From Arbacia lixula (Eukaryota > Echinodermata > Echinoidea > Arbacioida > Arbaciidae), in the NCBI GenBank assembly GCA_963669155.1, contig OZ022595.1, positions 4,562,642 to 4,626,641 on the forward strand: a stretch of 64,000 nt of DNA. Direction: 5' to 3'. Positions within the stretch are counted from its first letter, which is position 1, and every line of letters begins with the position of its first letter. Below are positions 43,946 through 56,336 of this stretch, piece after piece. Position numbers and translations under genes: made by a program. The notes under the pieces are model-generated. The model worked only from the letters and a program-made list of their open reading frames with translations. It was not told the DNA's origin and did no database searches.

Positions 43946-45989
43946 CTAGTCCTGGCCCTGCTACTTTGAATTCCATCGCAGGTTTGCTTCAATGATTGCA
44001 TCACTAATCACTATGTCTACATCTACCCCAGATAACATGCATTAATACTCACATGTGACAAACTGCCATCTACCTGTGTGATTTGAGGAAGGGGTATGAA
44101 TCCACCCTTATGTCTTTCTTGGAGAAGGAGGGAAGATGGAGGGGTGGGAAGTGTGAGTGAAAATATACATTTTTTTAAAAAAAAAAAGGAGAGAAGGCTG
44201 TAGAAGGGAAGAGGAGAAGAAGATGGAGATGAGGGGAATAGCATCGACTCAAGAGGGAATGAGAAGGAAGAAAAGAAGAAAAAAAGTTTAGCAAGAAGAA
44301 AAGGGAGAATGGAGGAGGAGAAGTAGAAGAAATATGGGGTGATGGAAGCAAAAGAAATGAAATATTTAATACATAGAAGAAGTATCAGACCATCAGAAAA
44401 CAATACAGGAAGAGGGGGAAGAGGTTAAAAGACAAACAGGGTAAGGGAAGATAGATCAACCCCTTAAAAACTAAAACATTACCTCTACCTAGTACTGCAT
44501 GATGTCCTTCTGTATGTGATTGGTGATTTAATGCAGAGTGGCATAGAAGTAACCTGCAAAGTACACATTCATGTTTACAAACATGCCATGTACTTAGGCT
44601 ATTTACCTCAGGTGAGGGCAAATCAAAGTACAGAGTGTATCCAGGTGCGTCATTACACGGGGTTCAACATACTATATGTTGAAGGGATGGGGGTGGATTG
44701 GGGGGCGGGGCAGAGGAGGCGCCCATATTTGTGTTACCAACTCCTTCTTGACAATGTAGAGAGGATGAAGGGTAAAGTCGATAGCCCCCATTAGTGAGAA
44801 AACACAGTAAAGTGTGTAGCCAGATCCTGTGTGGTGTAGGGGTGGGGGTGAGGTTGTTGCCCTTCCAATGGGTAAATGTGTGCGCAAGATTCGTCCTTGC
44901 CCTAGTTATGGAATGAGGAATATTATGCACTTAGCACACATATCATAGAAGCATAGAAGCATTTGATTGAATCTGTCATCATCATTATCAATTCATCTGA
45001 AATCAACTCGTGAAGACACACAAAAGGAGAGCAGTCTTATTATAAAAAAAAGTACATTACAGCTTTGATTCAATGCAACACATATGGTCCTTTACCAGGA
45101 ATGTAGGCATTATGACATAGTTTATTCAAGATTGTTAAATTTACAGTTGACTTACTCACTCCTACAAGCTTGCTAATTTACGTCTCAAATGTTCTAAATA
45201 CATCCAAATCTGTTTATTAGACCACTGTCTGTACAGATCATCCGTTAAAAAAATCTTAACTTGAATCTCCTGAGAGTATTTTTAATGGAATTGTACCTGT
45301 TGATAAAGACTACTTCTTTGAATTGGCAACACTGAACTTAATATCATTTTGATCTTAGATATGAATAGTATATTGCATTAGATGCATGATTTCCCATGGA
45401 CAATGTGAGGACTACAGTGTTTGATATCCCAATATCTAGCCAATTTGTAAACTTCATGATACATTTGTGATTTTTGGAAAGAAATTTTAGGCATACACCC
45501 AATACACTTAAATCAATCATACTCATATCACAATTTCAAAATGATTGAGGTCATGGATATTACAAAAATATAGAACTAGGTTGCCTAGTAAACTATATTT
45601 AGTATTAGCAAAAGTTATCATTAGTTTAATGATGTATCATTTTACTCGGTCAGCCTCATCAATAGTTACGACTGTACGATCTTCCGGAGGAGCTTTCCAC
45701 AAGTATAATGGTTCATGATACATAAAAATTTATTCAGCAAAGATATGGAGATGAATTAATAAAATTTATATGATATTAATAATAATAAAATAGATACCAT
45801 CTAGTGAAATCTAGATCATTGTAAATTTGATGGTATGCAAAAAATTATGTTCATTTAAATATTGCAGTATTATATTTTCTTGTTGAGTACCTTAATTAGC
45901 TTTCTTTACATATGTATCCATTGTCAAGTTCTGAAATACAAGACAATGATAATGGATTATCATTAATTCTATGATCCAGTCCTTATGAT
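43946..45989. other. Background with GA-rich segment, no gene seen
   Basis: GA-rich at about 44100-44330 (minus-strand Ser/Phe frame of 126 codons is low-complexity). Then about 1.6 kb of ordinary AT-rich sequence in which nothing was recognised. Confidence 0.45.
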
Positions 45990-46280
45990 AATTAAAGGAC
46001 AATGCAACTCTGATAAAACATTCATTAAAGAGACATAGGAAATCAAGAGAAACAGGTTGACAACAGTTTGAGAAAATTAGACATGATTTTAGGAAGTTAA
46101 GGTGCATCAACTTTCTTAGTTATAATCAGTGTTTCATAATGCTCAGAGATGAGCATTTGTAAATGATGATTCTCACTTTTAAAAATTGATAATTCCATGA
46201 ATTGAGAAAGGGTGTATTTACCAAATTTCGAAAGTTAAAATGAACATTTCTAATCATGTCAGAAAACACTGATTGTAGGC
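45990..46280. mobile_element. Possible TTAA MITE fragment
   Basis: 'attaaaggacaatgcaactctgataaaacattcattaaag' at 45993 resembles the left end of TTAA-bounded elements (TTAAAGGRCAA...). The following sequence is AT-rich and non-coding. No right terminus was found, so the call is tentative. Confidence 0.3.
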
Positions 46281-46479
46281 TCGAGAACAGTTGATACATG
46301 CATGCCCATTTGTGTTTGAAAATCATGATTATTACAATTCTAATAGAATCTGTGGGACAGACCTGATAAGATTGTTAGTACGGCAGGCAGCAGCAGCAAG
46401 CTCATTCTGTGTGAATGTGACGTCACGTTCACCTAGTCTAGTCTCCAGGCTGTTGGACATATCTAAAATAAATTATTCG

Positions 46480-46857
46480 TTAAAGGGCATATACTGTACT
46501 GGCAAGACAAAAACGCCTTCAAATGTGAATGTGAGCAATCTTCTTGCCAATGGTCTAAAACTCCTGTGTTGCCCATTTTAGAAACTTGCTGAAAGTTATT
46601 TTCCCTAAAATTAGCCACATTTAGAGTAATTAGTGATTAAATCACAAATCCTCAAATTGTTCGGGCCGAACATTTCGAGGATTTGTGATTTCATTAATGA
46701 TTACTTCAAATGTGGACCATATTAGTTCAAATACATGTAACTTTCAGCAAGTTTCTAAAATGGACAATACATGAATTTAAGACCATTGGCAAGAAGATTG
46801 CTCATGATCACCTTTTGAAGGCCTATTTTTCTTGCCAGTACAGTATATACCCTTTAA
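46480..46857. mobile_element. TTAA foldback element, family 2 copy A (370 bp)
   Basis: The element 46484-46853 lies between TTAA at 46480-46483 and 46854-46857. It is almost one long palindrome. The left arm (AGGGCATATACTGTACTGG, then GCAATCTTCTTGCCAATGGT) returns inverted on the right (ACCATTGGCAAGAAGATTGC, then CCAGTACAGTATATACCCT). The arms meet near GTTCGGGCCGAAC at about 46660-46672. A second copy is at 55308-55673. No coding capacity. Confidence 0.9.
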
Positions 46858-47580
46858 AGGAGTCTGGTGACAGTTAAATAATTATTCTTGAGGAAAAGAC
46901 TGAGAAAAAAGGAGTATGATAAAGGGAATTGTCTTACGAATACCAGAATCTACCTTTCTGTTTAGGGGCGTCTTAATAAGCCTGATGTGGTAAAAAAAAC
47001 TACCTATTTACGTCTTTTTAGCCATATCAGGTGAAATAGCCAGCTCTTCGGTCGAGAACTTTCCCCAAGAAATCTTGGGCTAGATGGTCAAATAGCGAGG
47101 TAGTTTGTGAACTAGCTCGCTATTTCGCGAGGCGTCTTCATTACTTCAAACTTTCTCGATCCCATCATGCATCAGCGCGCAATCGCGAGCTGCTGAGGCA
47201 ATGTTTACGTTAAGTCTTAATACGTGCGTAAAGGCGAGCTCACAATCAAAGCCATGCGGTCAGTGCCTATTTCCCACCCACACTACGCATGCACGAGCTA
47301 ATTTATGCATCCCGAGTTTCAAGCTAATGAAGACACGATTGCAACTTCAGGCTAGTTTCCCGGATCAGCAAACTAGCTCACTATTATGTTAGGTGGAACT
47401 GATGCAAACGCAAATTTTGGATCAGAAATGTCTATCATCCTGGACACCAAGCTATTTTCAGTGAGCACATAGACTTATATTGTGCTGTAGATGCATCTCT
47501 ACGATTGGTATGAGAGGTATGTTCGCAGCGAGTGGCTACATTTCTTGATCAGGTCCTTTCAGCAGCTGACTGTGAGGCTT
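46858..47580. other. CpG-containing region with hairpins
   Basis: Higher GC from about 47030 to 47330. A 16-bp hairpin with one mismatch lies at 47090-47105/47110-47125 (AAATAGCGAGGTAGTT, loop TGTG). The motif 'aactagctc(g/a)ctatt' recurs at 47377-47393. It is probably an uncharacterised repeat element. No gene was recognised. Confidence 0.35.
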
Positions 47581-48450
47581 GTACAAACAACTTTGGACCT
47601 ACAACACTGAGGAGGGGGTCCCTGGGGGGAGCGCGCTGTAGAGAGGGTTGGGAGGGGTGAGGGGAAGAGGGGGTGAGGTGGAGTGCGGAGAGGGATTTGG
47701 GGGGGGGGGGGGGGGTGGGGGCTGGACATTTGAGAGGTACATGTATGTTTGAAGGGGACTGGTACATTTCGTACACTGTCCCTTCTGGCAGATGCGGCTT
47801 GCACAAACATCAAACTTTTTTCAGAGTTGATAGGGAAGGGGTTGAGGGAAAATGGGTGAGGGAGAGGTGCAGGGGTGGGGAGTGATACCATGGGGGAAGA
47901 GGAGGGCAAGGTTGAGTGGGATGTGGGGAGATATGTCAAGAGAGAGTGGTATATTTTAGTCTTCCCAGTCCCTTTCAGCAGCTGACAGTGTGAGGCTTCT
48001 ACAAACAACATTGAACTTGCAACACTAGGAAGGAAAGCTCTGGGGAAAGCTGCTCCAGAGATGGATGGGAGAGGTGAAGGGAGGAGCTAGATATGTGAGG
48101 GGGTGAGTGGGGTGCAAGAACAGGTGAGGATGGGGTGCATGGAGAGGAGGAGGAATGGTGAGGTGGACATGGGGGTATGGAAGCGCAGGATGAATGGACA
48201 TGAGGGGGGTGAAGAAAGGGGTCGGGGACATGGGAGGAGAGGGATGGTGCTAGGGTGGCATGGTACAGGAGGTATGGTAGTGAACGATGGGATGGGAAAA
48301 AGGTTTATACCCAGGGAGTTTTTGTTTAGAGGACTCGATACATTTCTTGCTGTGTTTTAAAAGGCTCGTTCTCTCTCTCTCTCTCCCTCTCTCTCTCTGT
48401 CTCTCTCTCTCTCTCTGAGATGCTGGAAAGAAAATCAGCCAGCAATTTAC
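47581..48450. repeat. G-rich region, G17 run and duplicated block, CT tract
   Basis: 'ttcagcagctgac...gtgaggcttgtacaaacaac' at about 47559 recurs at about 47974, and a decayed version ('gcttgcacaaacatcaaac') lies near 47798. So this is a roughly 200-bp-scale G-rich duplication series. A run of 17 G lies at 47699-47715, and (CT)n at about 48370-48417 closes the region. Frames of up to 150 codons are compositional. Confidence 0.65.
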
Positions 48451-48850
48451 TTAAAGACAGGGTGTTTCATTCACAAAAGTCATGAAAAATGGCAGTAATC
48501 GACAGTATACCTTAAGAATAACATGTGTGAAATCTTACAGTCTTAGCCTCATAAACCTTTTAGGGAAAAGTGAAAAACTACTGATGTTTATGTTTGAAAC
48601 CTAGAAGGCGTAGTCTACATTCATAATCGGATGTTCCCATTGAAGGTATGCACTGTGGTCCCAACCAAAGCACACATTGGTCTCTGGTTTCTAGGCTTTT
48701 TGGACGACCAGCCCCAAACCTCAAAATCGAGTATAATTTTGCCCAACAGTCAGTTTCCAGTTTTATCATTGAAAGGAAAAGTCTGAAGCAGTATCTTCTT
48801 CCATTTTCCGTGGTTTCCACAACATTTCTTTTTGACCTGCAAAAGGGACA
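48451..48850. mobile_element. TTAA MITE, family 1 copy B
   Basis: Left end TTAAAGACAGGGTGTTTC (TTAA at 48451-48454). The body is colinear with 707-1141, including 'cattcataatcg', 'ttctaggctt', 'cagtttccagttttatcattga' and 'cagtatcttcttccatttt'. The right end reads 'gacctgcaaaagggaca' and then diverges, so the terminal CCCTGTCTTTAA seen in copy A is lost. Confidence 0.8.
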
Positions 48851-50220
48851 AATTTACTTGATATTCGTTATGATCTAGTCTTACCATCACACACAAATGA
48901 TGGAGGTAAGACGAGATCTGGAGAGAGGGTTTCCACAAGAAACTTGATGGAATGACAGAAGATAAACAAGCTGGAGTGAGAGAAGATTTGGAGTAATGTC
49001 TGTTATTGCTTTGAGGTGCGGTGAGCTAATGGTGTTAGTGTTTTCTGAGAGAACGCTGTCTGCTGTGGAGCCACAGAGGCCCACGGTGGTAGCAAGGGCT
49101 TTTGAAGGTAAAGATGGGCTGGAGGCTGAATCCCCCAAAGGATCGTGTGATTTCCTTTTCTAAACTCAGGAGGTATAGAGAGGGATTGACAACAGATATA
49201 TCAGGGCTTTATATGTTTCCAGTTCTAATTATCATTTTCAATCTAGAGTGCTTTGTTTAAGTAGCCTAGTTACATTTCATTCCCTCCCCATACCGCCCAC
49301 CATACCCATGCGCCCACCCCCAAAATAACATATATACATAATTAACAAAAATAATATATACGAAATACAAATACAAATAAAAAGATAAATAAGACAAATA
49401 CATATTAACAAGGAATGCAATTCCACAAATAAATAGTTTGGTGATATTGTGATACAGTGAAGATGAAGAATGCTATGATGTTAATGTTTCTGTTTTAATG
49501 TGTATATGTCATTGTTTTGTGTGTTACTTGTTAGTGAATTAGCTACCCAGATTGTGATAATTGCTCTTTTTATGCTGACTCTCCCTGAAATAAATGGGTT
49601 TGAACCCTGGTCTTTTTAAGCACACTGTAAATGAACATTTGTTATTGTAACAACCACTACAACAGTTAGCTTGCTTGTCAAGATTAGCTTCTTCAAAGCA
49701 TTTGTAAGAGCCACTTTATGAACTAAATATGAATTTGACATGAAAAGCCGATATATGGTCTATGACAAATTGTATTTCACCTCAAGCTAAGTAATCGATT
49801 TGAAGAAGGCAAGCATGCTCTTTGTTGAAGTGCTTTTTCCTAAGATTCAGGAGACAGCCAGTCTACATTCAAGTGAGTTTTTGATGGTTTAGAGAAAATG
49901 TGTAAATTTAGCAAGTGCCTTAAAATAGAAGAACGAATAATCAAAAAGCAAACAGCATCACCAAAATAAGATGAATGTAAGTACAAACATATGGTTCTTG
50001 CAATTTGTGTGCTATTTGTGGGATAGCATAGTAACAAGCTATAAATCAGGCAGAGAGGCATAGATGTCAAGAATTATGAGTTCATATTTGATAGATAGAA
50101 TGGAATGCAGCATTATGCAGTGGCGTTTTGATGGTAGGAAAGTGGAAATGCGATGTTTACTCAGAGGTTTGTGTCATTGATATATTGGTATGGGTTTGTG
50201 CCCCCGTCTGGTTAGGCTTA
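48851..50220. other. AT-rich stretch, no gene seen
   Basis: About 1.4 kb of unassigned sequence, with A-rich low complexity at 49320-49440. Confidence 0.45.
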
Positions 50221-50488
50221 GGGATCGGAGACAGAGTGAGTTAGGGAGGAAGATGAGGTATGAGTTAGGTAATGCGAGAGATGGGAATGAGAAATAGATC
50301 ATTGAGAGGAGATAGGGGAAAGAAAAATGATGTAGTATTCAGTGGCGGAAGAGGAAAGGGAAGGGTGTTTGTGTGTTTGTGTGTGTGTGTGTGGGGGGGG
50401 GGGGGGTGGGGGATGGAGAAAGCGTGGGAGAGAAAAAATACTATGATAGAGGACGGGGTAGGGATAGGGATAGGAATAGGAGACAGGG

Positions 50489-50581
<93 letters not shown>

Positions 50582-50640
50582 TGGTAGGGAGAGAGGGAGG
50601 AGAAAGATGAGACAATTTAGAAGGGATGAAAAAATCCTTA
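50221..50640. repeat. GA-rich region with G14 and (GA)n
   Basis: (GT)n leads into 14 G at 50393-50406. Tandem 'gggata' hexamers follow at about 50460-50480, then (GA)n at about 50492-50580. The 167-codon minus-strand Ser/Leu frame is low-complexity. Confidence 0.9.
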
Positions 50641-51560
50641 TTCTTAAAGTGGCTTTGATAAGCGTGTCTCCATTGGAATTTGAGGCTGAAATGGATGGTG
50701 ATGCTGGGGACGGGTCGGGCCGGGGCTAAGGGGGTTGACATGGATGAGGGATCCTCTGAGATGCTCAATGAGAACAGGAGATAATGAATGGGACCTCGGC
50801 TGTCTGAAGACTTCTTCTAGCTCCCAACAAAATGGGATAAGAAATTGCCCATCAATGACCCATCGAGTGCCCTCTATGTAAATGAGCGCGTGGCCCTGAT
50901 GGGCCTGGAGTGTTGACATGACGGGTAGCTGCCGGAATGTGTTCCATCCGAACGAGAGCAATACATCAGATCCGTGTGCCCGGGACCATCGACACTTAGG
51001 GGGGGTCAGAGAGCGGGAAGTCAAGTTCAACTCACAAGGGGGCCTGTTCCCATAAGGGCGGACTTTGCGTCATCGGTGTCGCGAGGACCGCACAAGTACG
51101 CGGTGTTGTTCATGCATGCAGTAGCAGACTGGGACATGGCCCTTGAGGGGGGCTGCAACCCTCGTACGGGAGACGGCCTACTCATATGAATATTCATGAG
51201 CAGGAGGGAGCCCTCGGCGACCTGAAGATGCTTAAATGTTCCATCCGTCTCCTTCTTGTTCTTGATGATGATGTGAAGGAAGACAAACTTGGATGATGAA
51301 GGCTAGCTGCACGTGGAAGCAGAAAGCAGACAAACTTGGGCCGCGGGCATGTTAGTGTGCAAGCCGAGCTTGCCATCCTTATCATAAGTGGATCCAAGAG
51401 CGTCCATGAATAAATCATCCGTTCCCACTGCCAGCATTTTATGCATGCGGCTATGTCATTTGAGCATACCAGTATGTGTACGTCTATGTTGTGTTTCCCT
51501 ATGTGCGTAGCTCTGTTTATTCTGCGTAGCGCATACACCATATCGTATTGATTATGTATA
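50641..51560. other. Large higher-GC patch, candidate regulatory
   Basis: About 900 bp of high-complexity, CpG-containing sequence, the longest such patch in the window. It contains the perfect palindrome ATGAATATTCAT at 51186-51197, resembling a POU/octamer dimer site. Frames of 71-128 codons on both strands overlap and have no domain or splice logic. A cis-regulatory or conserved element is possible, as is an unrecognised non-coding exon. Confidence 0.35.
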
Positions 51561-53029
51561 CAGCTGTGTTGTATTTCATGGCGTGTACGGTACGTGGGAC
51601 CACATTGGACTATGTATATTGTTGTCTTTGACTATGTACATTTATAAAGCTATGTTGTATTTGGCTGTGTGGACAGTGATAAGTGTGTGCACTGACTGTC
51701 ATGCCATGCAATCGGTGATATAATGGTTCAGTAAGGAAATAGTGCTGTAGTAAATGCTCTTATTCTGGACATAGCCTGGTTTCCAGGCTGTTGGATATTT
51801 TTCATCCAAACTGAAAAATTAGTCTGGTACTTGAGAAACTTTTCTCAGTCCAAGCCGAAGAAGAAATGAGACTGATGAGTCTACTGCAGCCACACACAGG
51901 CTTTGTTGAATAGTTTGGATAAGAAATTATGAACAGCTTTGAAACTAGGCTAGTCTGGACATAGAGGTGAACTGACTCTTTTGAAATATGATGATTGTAC
52001 TTGTTGCCATGGTAATTTCAAGCAGCTGTACCTGTAGCTAAATGCAGTGTGATCTTTCATACCAGCATAGACTCATTCTCAATAACTGTCTTGCATAAGT
52101 TGACTTCTTGGGGCAACCCTTGGAGCCAAACTCAAGTGATCTTGTAGCCCCTTTTGACAGAGATAATGATGACACTGAGTGATTGGCCGCCCCCCTTTTT
52201 TGTCACCATGGTAAACGGGTGTTGATCAATCACACCGGCATACTATGTTACGCAGCAAACCACCCAGAACCAGACCCTTTAGGCTTCTCGTCAAAACATT
52301 ACGCTAGAATCTCATGACCTTTAGAGCTATCCTTGAATGTTTTACAAGTAGGAAACATCTCCATTTCATCATCCATTTCATGGCCTATCACTTAAATATC
52401 AAACAACAGATTATCTCTTTATGCAGCATTTTGGAGTTGTTGCACTGGTATTACACACCATTCCCATAGGGCAGTATGGAGTCTGGCAGATATGGAGTTA
52501 AAACAGTGTAATGTAATACAAATATTGATTTGTTATTAATTTTTATTCTAATGAATTCTTGCTTTTCTGTTTGTTTATATACTTTTGACTGTTTTCGGTC
52601 CATAAGTGGGTCAAACTACACCAAAGGCAATAACACAATATGCCTCATGATGATGATCAAGTCAAAGTAACAGTCATCATAGAGAAATAAGTATACAAAT
52701 ATGAATCAACAATGTTATGGAGACAGCTTCAATATGAAATTGTAATGAATATCATATGCGAAAAACATTGCTGTCACATCCATTGTATTATTCAAGAAGA
52801 ACTAGGGCATTTAATACTTAAATCTCCTATTATCTGTCATCATAATAGTGACTTTAGTTCAATTGTCTCATTTAAAGAAGTACAATTGTTCTGAAATTTA
52901 AGCTCCAGTGATGAATAAGGTATTTCTCTGCTTAGAAACCAACCTGCAATGTTGCTGCGACATTCATACATATAGATTACTTTGTTATAGAAAAAGTATA
53001 CCAGCAATTTAATTTCCTAGCATACGTTG
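51561..53029. other. Background, no gene seen
   Basis: Unassigned. 'ggtttccaggctgttggata' at 51778 resembles 'gtctccaggctgttggacat' at 46441, so part of it is a dispersed repeat. Confidence 0.4.
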
Positions 53030-53465
53030 ATTCGGCGGTTTGTGGCGTGCCATAGATTCCTAATTGGGTCTGCCGGCCGTTATCCAACACCTTTAACATG
53101 CAAATGTACCCTTTCCGCCACACAAAAGGCAACAATACAGCCGTGCATCTTCGTCCTCCGCACACGAGGTGTCGCATTTCCCCCGCCGTGTTGATGTAGC
53201 GCCGCTTTTTAAAATTGATGTTTAGGAATCGCTAATGACATGCAGTCTGCAGCAGTCGAGGAGAGCAGCCGCCATTACCATATCTGGAACAGCAGAGTTT
53301 CGGCATGGGAACCCCATTTTTTTTGCTCTGCCGACGTGAAAGATTTGGCTGTCTTTGGGACTTACGTTATCTAGGTTAAGGTGGTCGTCATTATGTAGAT
53401 ATGTCCATTCTGCAGGATTTTCCCTAAGCAATGTATCGCCATGGTTTTCAGTGCTTTTTAGGGGA
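53030..53465. other. Higher-GC patch with octamer site, candidate regulatory
   Basis: CpG-rich, high-complexity sequence with ATGCAAAT (53098-53105, a perfect octamer/POU site). Several TAAT and ATTA cores lie nearby, with 'gccattaccatatctgg' near 53270. No ORF with a domain. The role is inferred from composition and motifs only. Confidence 0.35.
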
Positions 53466-54324
53466 TGAGTTTGGCCTTGCAATTTCTTAATGTGAGAAGA
53501 GAGATTGGCGGTGGAAGAAATGAGTTGTCAGTAAGATGGAAATGGCATACCCTGAGGCAGGTTTTCAATGGGGAGATTATTCTGGGTCTGTTTCTGTTTT
53601 GTATGACAATGAAAACCTTCCTTGGTTTTTGTTTGTTTGTACAATTCTAAAACTTTTGTTTGTGTTAAAGGAAGGTGAAGGTATGAAATAGTGTGAAGGT
53701 ATTTTATGAGTTTTGGCATTCAGCAGTTTGAGATAAATCACATTCATGTGAAATTTATCTCTCAAGAGCTTCAAAGGAGATGGAAGAACTAGAAAATGTA
53801 TTAGAGTAAATTTATGAAAGCAAAGTTGACAGAATGTTGTGTTAGCTTCCCTTCAACAATAAAGACTTATTAATATAGATCGCTTTTGTTTTCTTCTCCT
53901 ATTCTTTCAGTGCACAATGTTGCTTATGGGAACCAAATGTGATGCAAACTAATTCATGTACATTTATATCCATTAATATATACCCTCTCATATTTACCAC
54001 AAAATAAATTGTATGGAAGGACTATTTCAAATATTTGCTGGTAGATATTCATGTTCACAGGACATGTGAGTAAATGATGTGACAATGTTTGACTTTGCTC
54101 TCTACGATGGCGTACCAGCATAGAATCATCTGGAAATTATCATCTTTAAACTGAAATGAATAGGGACCAGTCATGACAGCAATACATTTCTGCCTGGATT
54201 ATCCCTCTGTAGTCATTACTGGAACTACGCCTGTCTTTAAGGTGTTGTCATATTAAGGCATAGTTGTAGTCATTACCTTTCTACCCCTTAATACCTGTAA
54301 CCCGTTGCTCATGGTAAGATTTTC
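53466..54324. other. AT-rich stretch, no gene seen
   Basis: Unassigned sequence. Three short overlapping frames near 53465-53774 have no domain. Confidence 0.4.
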
Positions 54325-54510
54325 AGGCTTTGTGAACCCTAGTTCAATAAGGATGTCAAAATTTGCCATGGAACTGCAGTAATCAAAGGGGTGGGGCCAA
54401 AGTTCACCCCATAAGGAGTGTGAAGTTTATCTATTGCCTGTCTTATATTGTCAGTACAGCAGATTACGCAGGAGTCGCGCTGCTTATTACCTGAGTGGAG
54501 AAAAGCCAGC
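54325..54510 (-). repeat. Dispersed repeat, copy B (inverted relative to 40400-40577)
   Basis: The minus strand matches copy A over essentially its whole length. The block around CCTTTGATTACTGCAGTTCC is identical in both copies. The flanks do not match. Confidence 0.65.
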
Positions 54511-54859
54511 CTGCATATATATATGGGCTTAGTAAAGAATGGGTTAAGGTGTTCATGTGTAGAACATATACCCTAAGCTGGTGAACTCATTCTACCTGTC
54601 AGTCAGTGCTCCAATCCCACCCCTCCTGTGCCCCTCTTATGTGTCCCCCCCCCCCCCCCGAAAGTGCACACCCCTCTGACCATACATGCCCCAGGAATTC
54701 AGAAAATGAACCACCTCTATCCCCTACATATACCAACAGGATGATCAGAATGCCCAAAGCCAAGACAAATCTAATTGAAAAATGTGGATGCTCCCCATTC
54801 ACATCATGTAAGGTACTTATCAAGACTGCACAAGTTCTCTCTCTCTTTCTTCCTCCCCC

Positions 54860-54891
<32 letters not shown>

Positions 54892-55303
54892 GTCTCTCTG
54901 TCTCTCTCTCTTCCTTCTTTCAGTCTCTGTCTCTCTTCTTTTAATATCTGTCTCTGTAGTCAGGTTAATGCTCTCACTTCTAAACAGTTGTAGCCCCATA
55001 TCAGTTATAACACAATTTATTAGTTATGGTACTGGGAGGATTAAGGCAAGTTGCTTCTACTGCCAAATACTTTAATTCACAGTTTGTCTTCTAGCACAAC
55101 CTAAAAAATATAATTTCCAAGTAGTTTGACCCGAACCCTCACCCTGAAGCTTCACTTTAAACCTAATCATAACCCTAAACCTTACCCCTAAACCTATTAT
55201 CTTAGCTTTGACTGTATATGGGAGAAGGATAAATGATAAGACTCTGCAGGTAGTTATCTCTTTTCATCCTTAGGTTGTATGTGTGTTAGCTTGGCTTCCA
55301 AGC
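54511..55303. other. Background with C15 and CT tract
   Basis: A C15 run at 54645-54659 and a CT/CTGT-rich tract at about 54836-54958. Otherwise unassigned. Confidence 0.5.
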
Positions 55304-55677
55304 TTAAAGGGAGTATACTGTACTGGGAAGATAAAAAAGGCCTTCAAAAGGTGATTGTGAGCAATCTTCTTGCCAATGGTCTTAAATTCATGTATTGTCC
55401 ATTTTAGAAACTTGCTGAAAGTTATTTGCCATAAAACTATCCACATTTGGAGTAATTAGTGATTTAATCACAAATCCTCGAATTGTTCGCGCCGAACATT
55501 TTGAGGATTTGTGATTAAATCACTAATTATTTCAAATGCGGATCATATCAGAGCAAATAACTTTCAGCAAGTTTCTAAAATGGACAATACATGAATTTAA
55601 GACCATTGGCAAGAAGATTGCTCACAATCACCTTTTGAAGGCCTTCTTGTCTTCCCAGTACAGTATACTCCCTTTAA
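55304..55677. mobile_element. TTAA foldback element, family 2 copy B (366 bp)
   Basis: The element 55308-55673 lies between TTAA at 55304-55307 and 55674-55677. Ends are AGGGAGTATACTGTACTGGG and its inverse. The whole element folds on itself about GTTCGCGCCGAAC near 55488-55500. It is collinear with 46484-46853 and its arms are better matched, suggesting a younger or less decayed copy. Confidence 0.92.
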
Positions 55678-55739
55678 ACGTTTCTTATGCGACCTGAAAG
55701 AAAAGAGTCTAGTACTTAGACTAGTCACTGTATCATTCT

Positions 55740-55825
55740 TCTCTGTCTCTGTCTCTCTCTCTCTCTCTCCCTCTCTCTCCCTCTCTCTCCCTCTCTCTCC
55801 CTCTCTCTCTCTCTCTCTTTCTCAG
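55740..55825. repeat. (CT)n-rich microsatellite
   Basis: Includes five tandem CTCTCTCC octamers at about 55761-55800. Confidence 0.9.
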
Positions 55826-56089
55826 TTCGTCAAACCAGAGACAAAATGAAGAATGATAAGCTTAGGCTATTGCAACCAGACCCCTTTCTTTAATTGTTTG
55901 CTTTAAAATGCCCAACAGCCAGGCCATATGTGTATTTGTGCATTGCTTATGTTTTGAGACACTGTGTAACTACCCCATAGAGATAGCAAGGTCATCAACA
56001 TGACTGCAAGGGATGGGATCAGATGGGTTACCTGACCTACATTGACTGAAGTTCATCATCAATCTGAGAAAGTCACAACCTCCTCCTCA

Positions 56090-56301
56090 CCTCTTGTCTT
56101 TCCCCTTTCTCCTGCTTCCATCCATCTCTGTCTTTCTGTTTTATGCTCTCTTCTTTTTCTCTACCCCTTTACTCTTTTACCCTATCATCTGTGATATCTA
56201 TCCATTCCTCCCTCCCTCTTTCTTCCCCTGTATTTCTCTCTTTCTCTCTTTACTCTCCCTTTTTTCTTTTTCCCCCTTCTCTCTCTCACTCACTCACTCA
56301 C

Positions 56302-56336
<35 letters not shown>

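Noticed and set aside
43509-43976. Poly-Val, poly-Leu and poly-Ser frames up to 155 codons
   Set aside because: They are direct translations of the (CTA)n array on both strands.
49590-49605. 'gggtttgaaccctgg' as a T-arm or SINE B box
   Set aside because: No A box or tail at the proper distance. A 12-bp palindrome of this kind is weak evidence.
50265-50768. 167-codon minus-strand frame
   Set aside because: Its middle is (GA)n and its end a G/T tract. No domain in the remaining parts.
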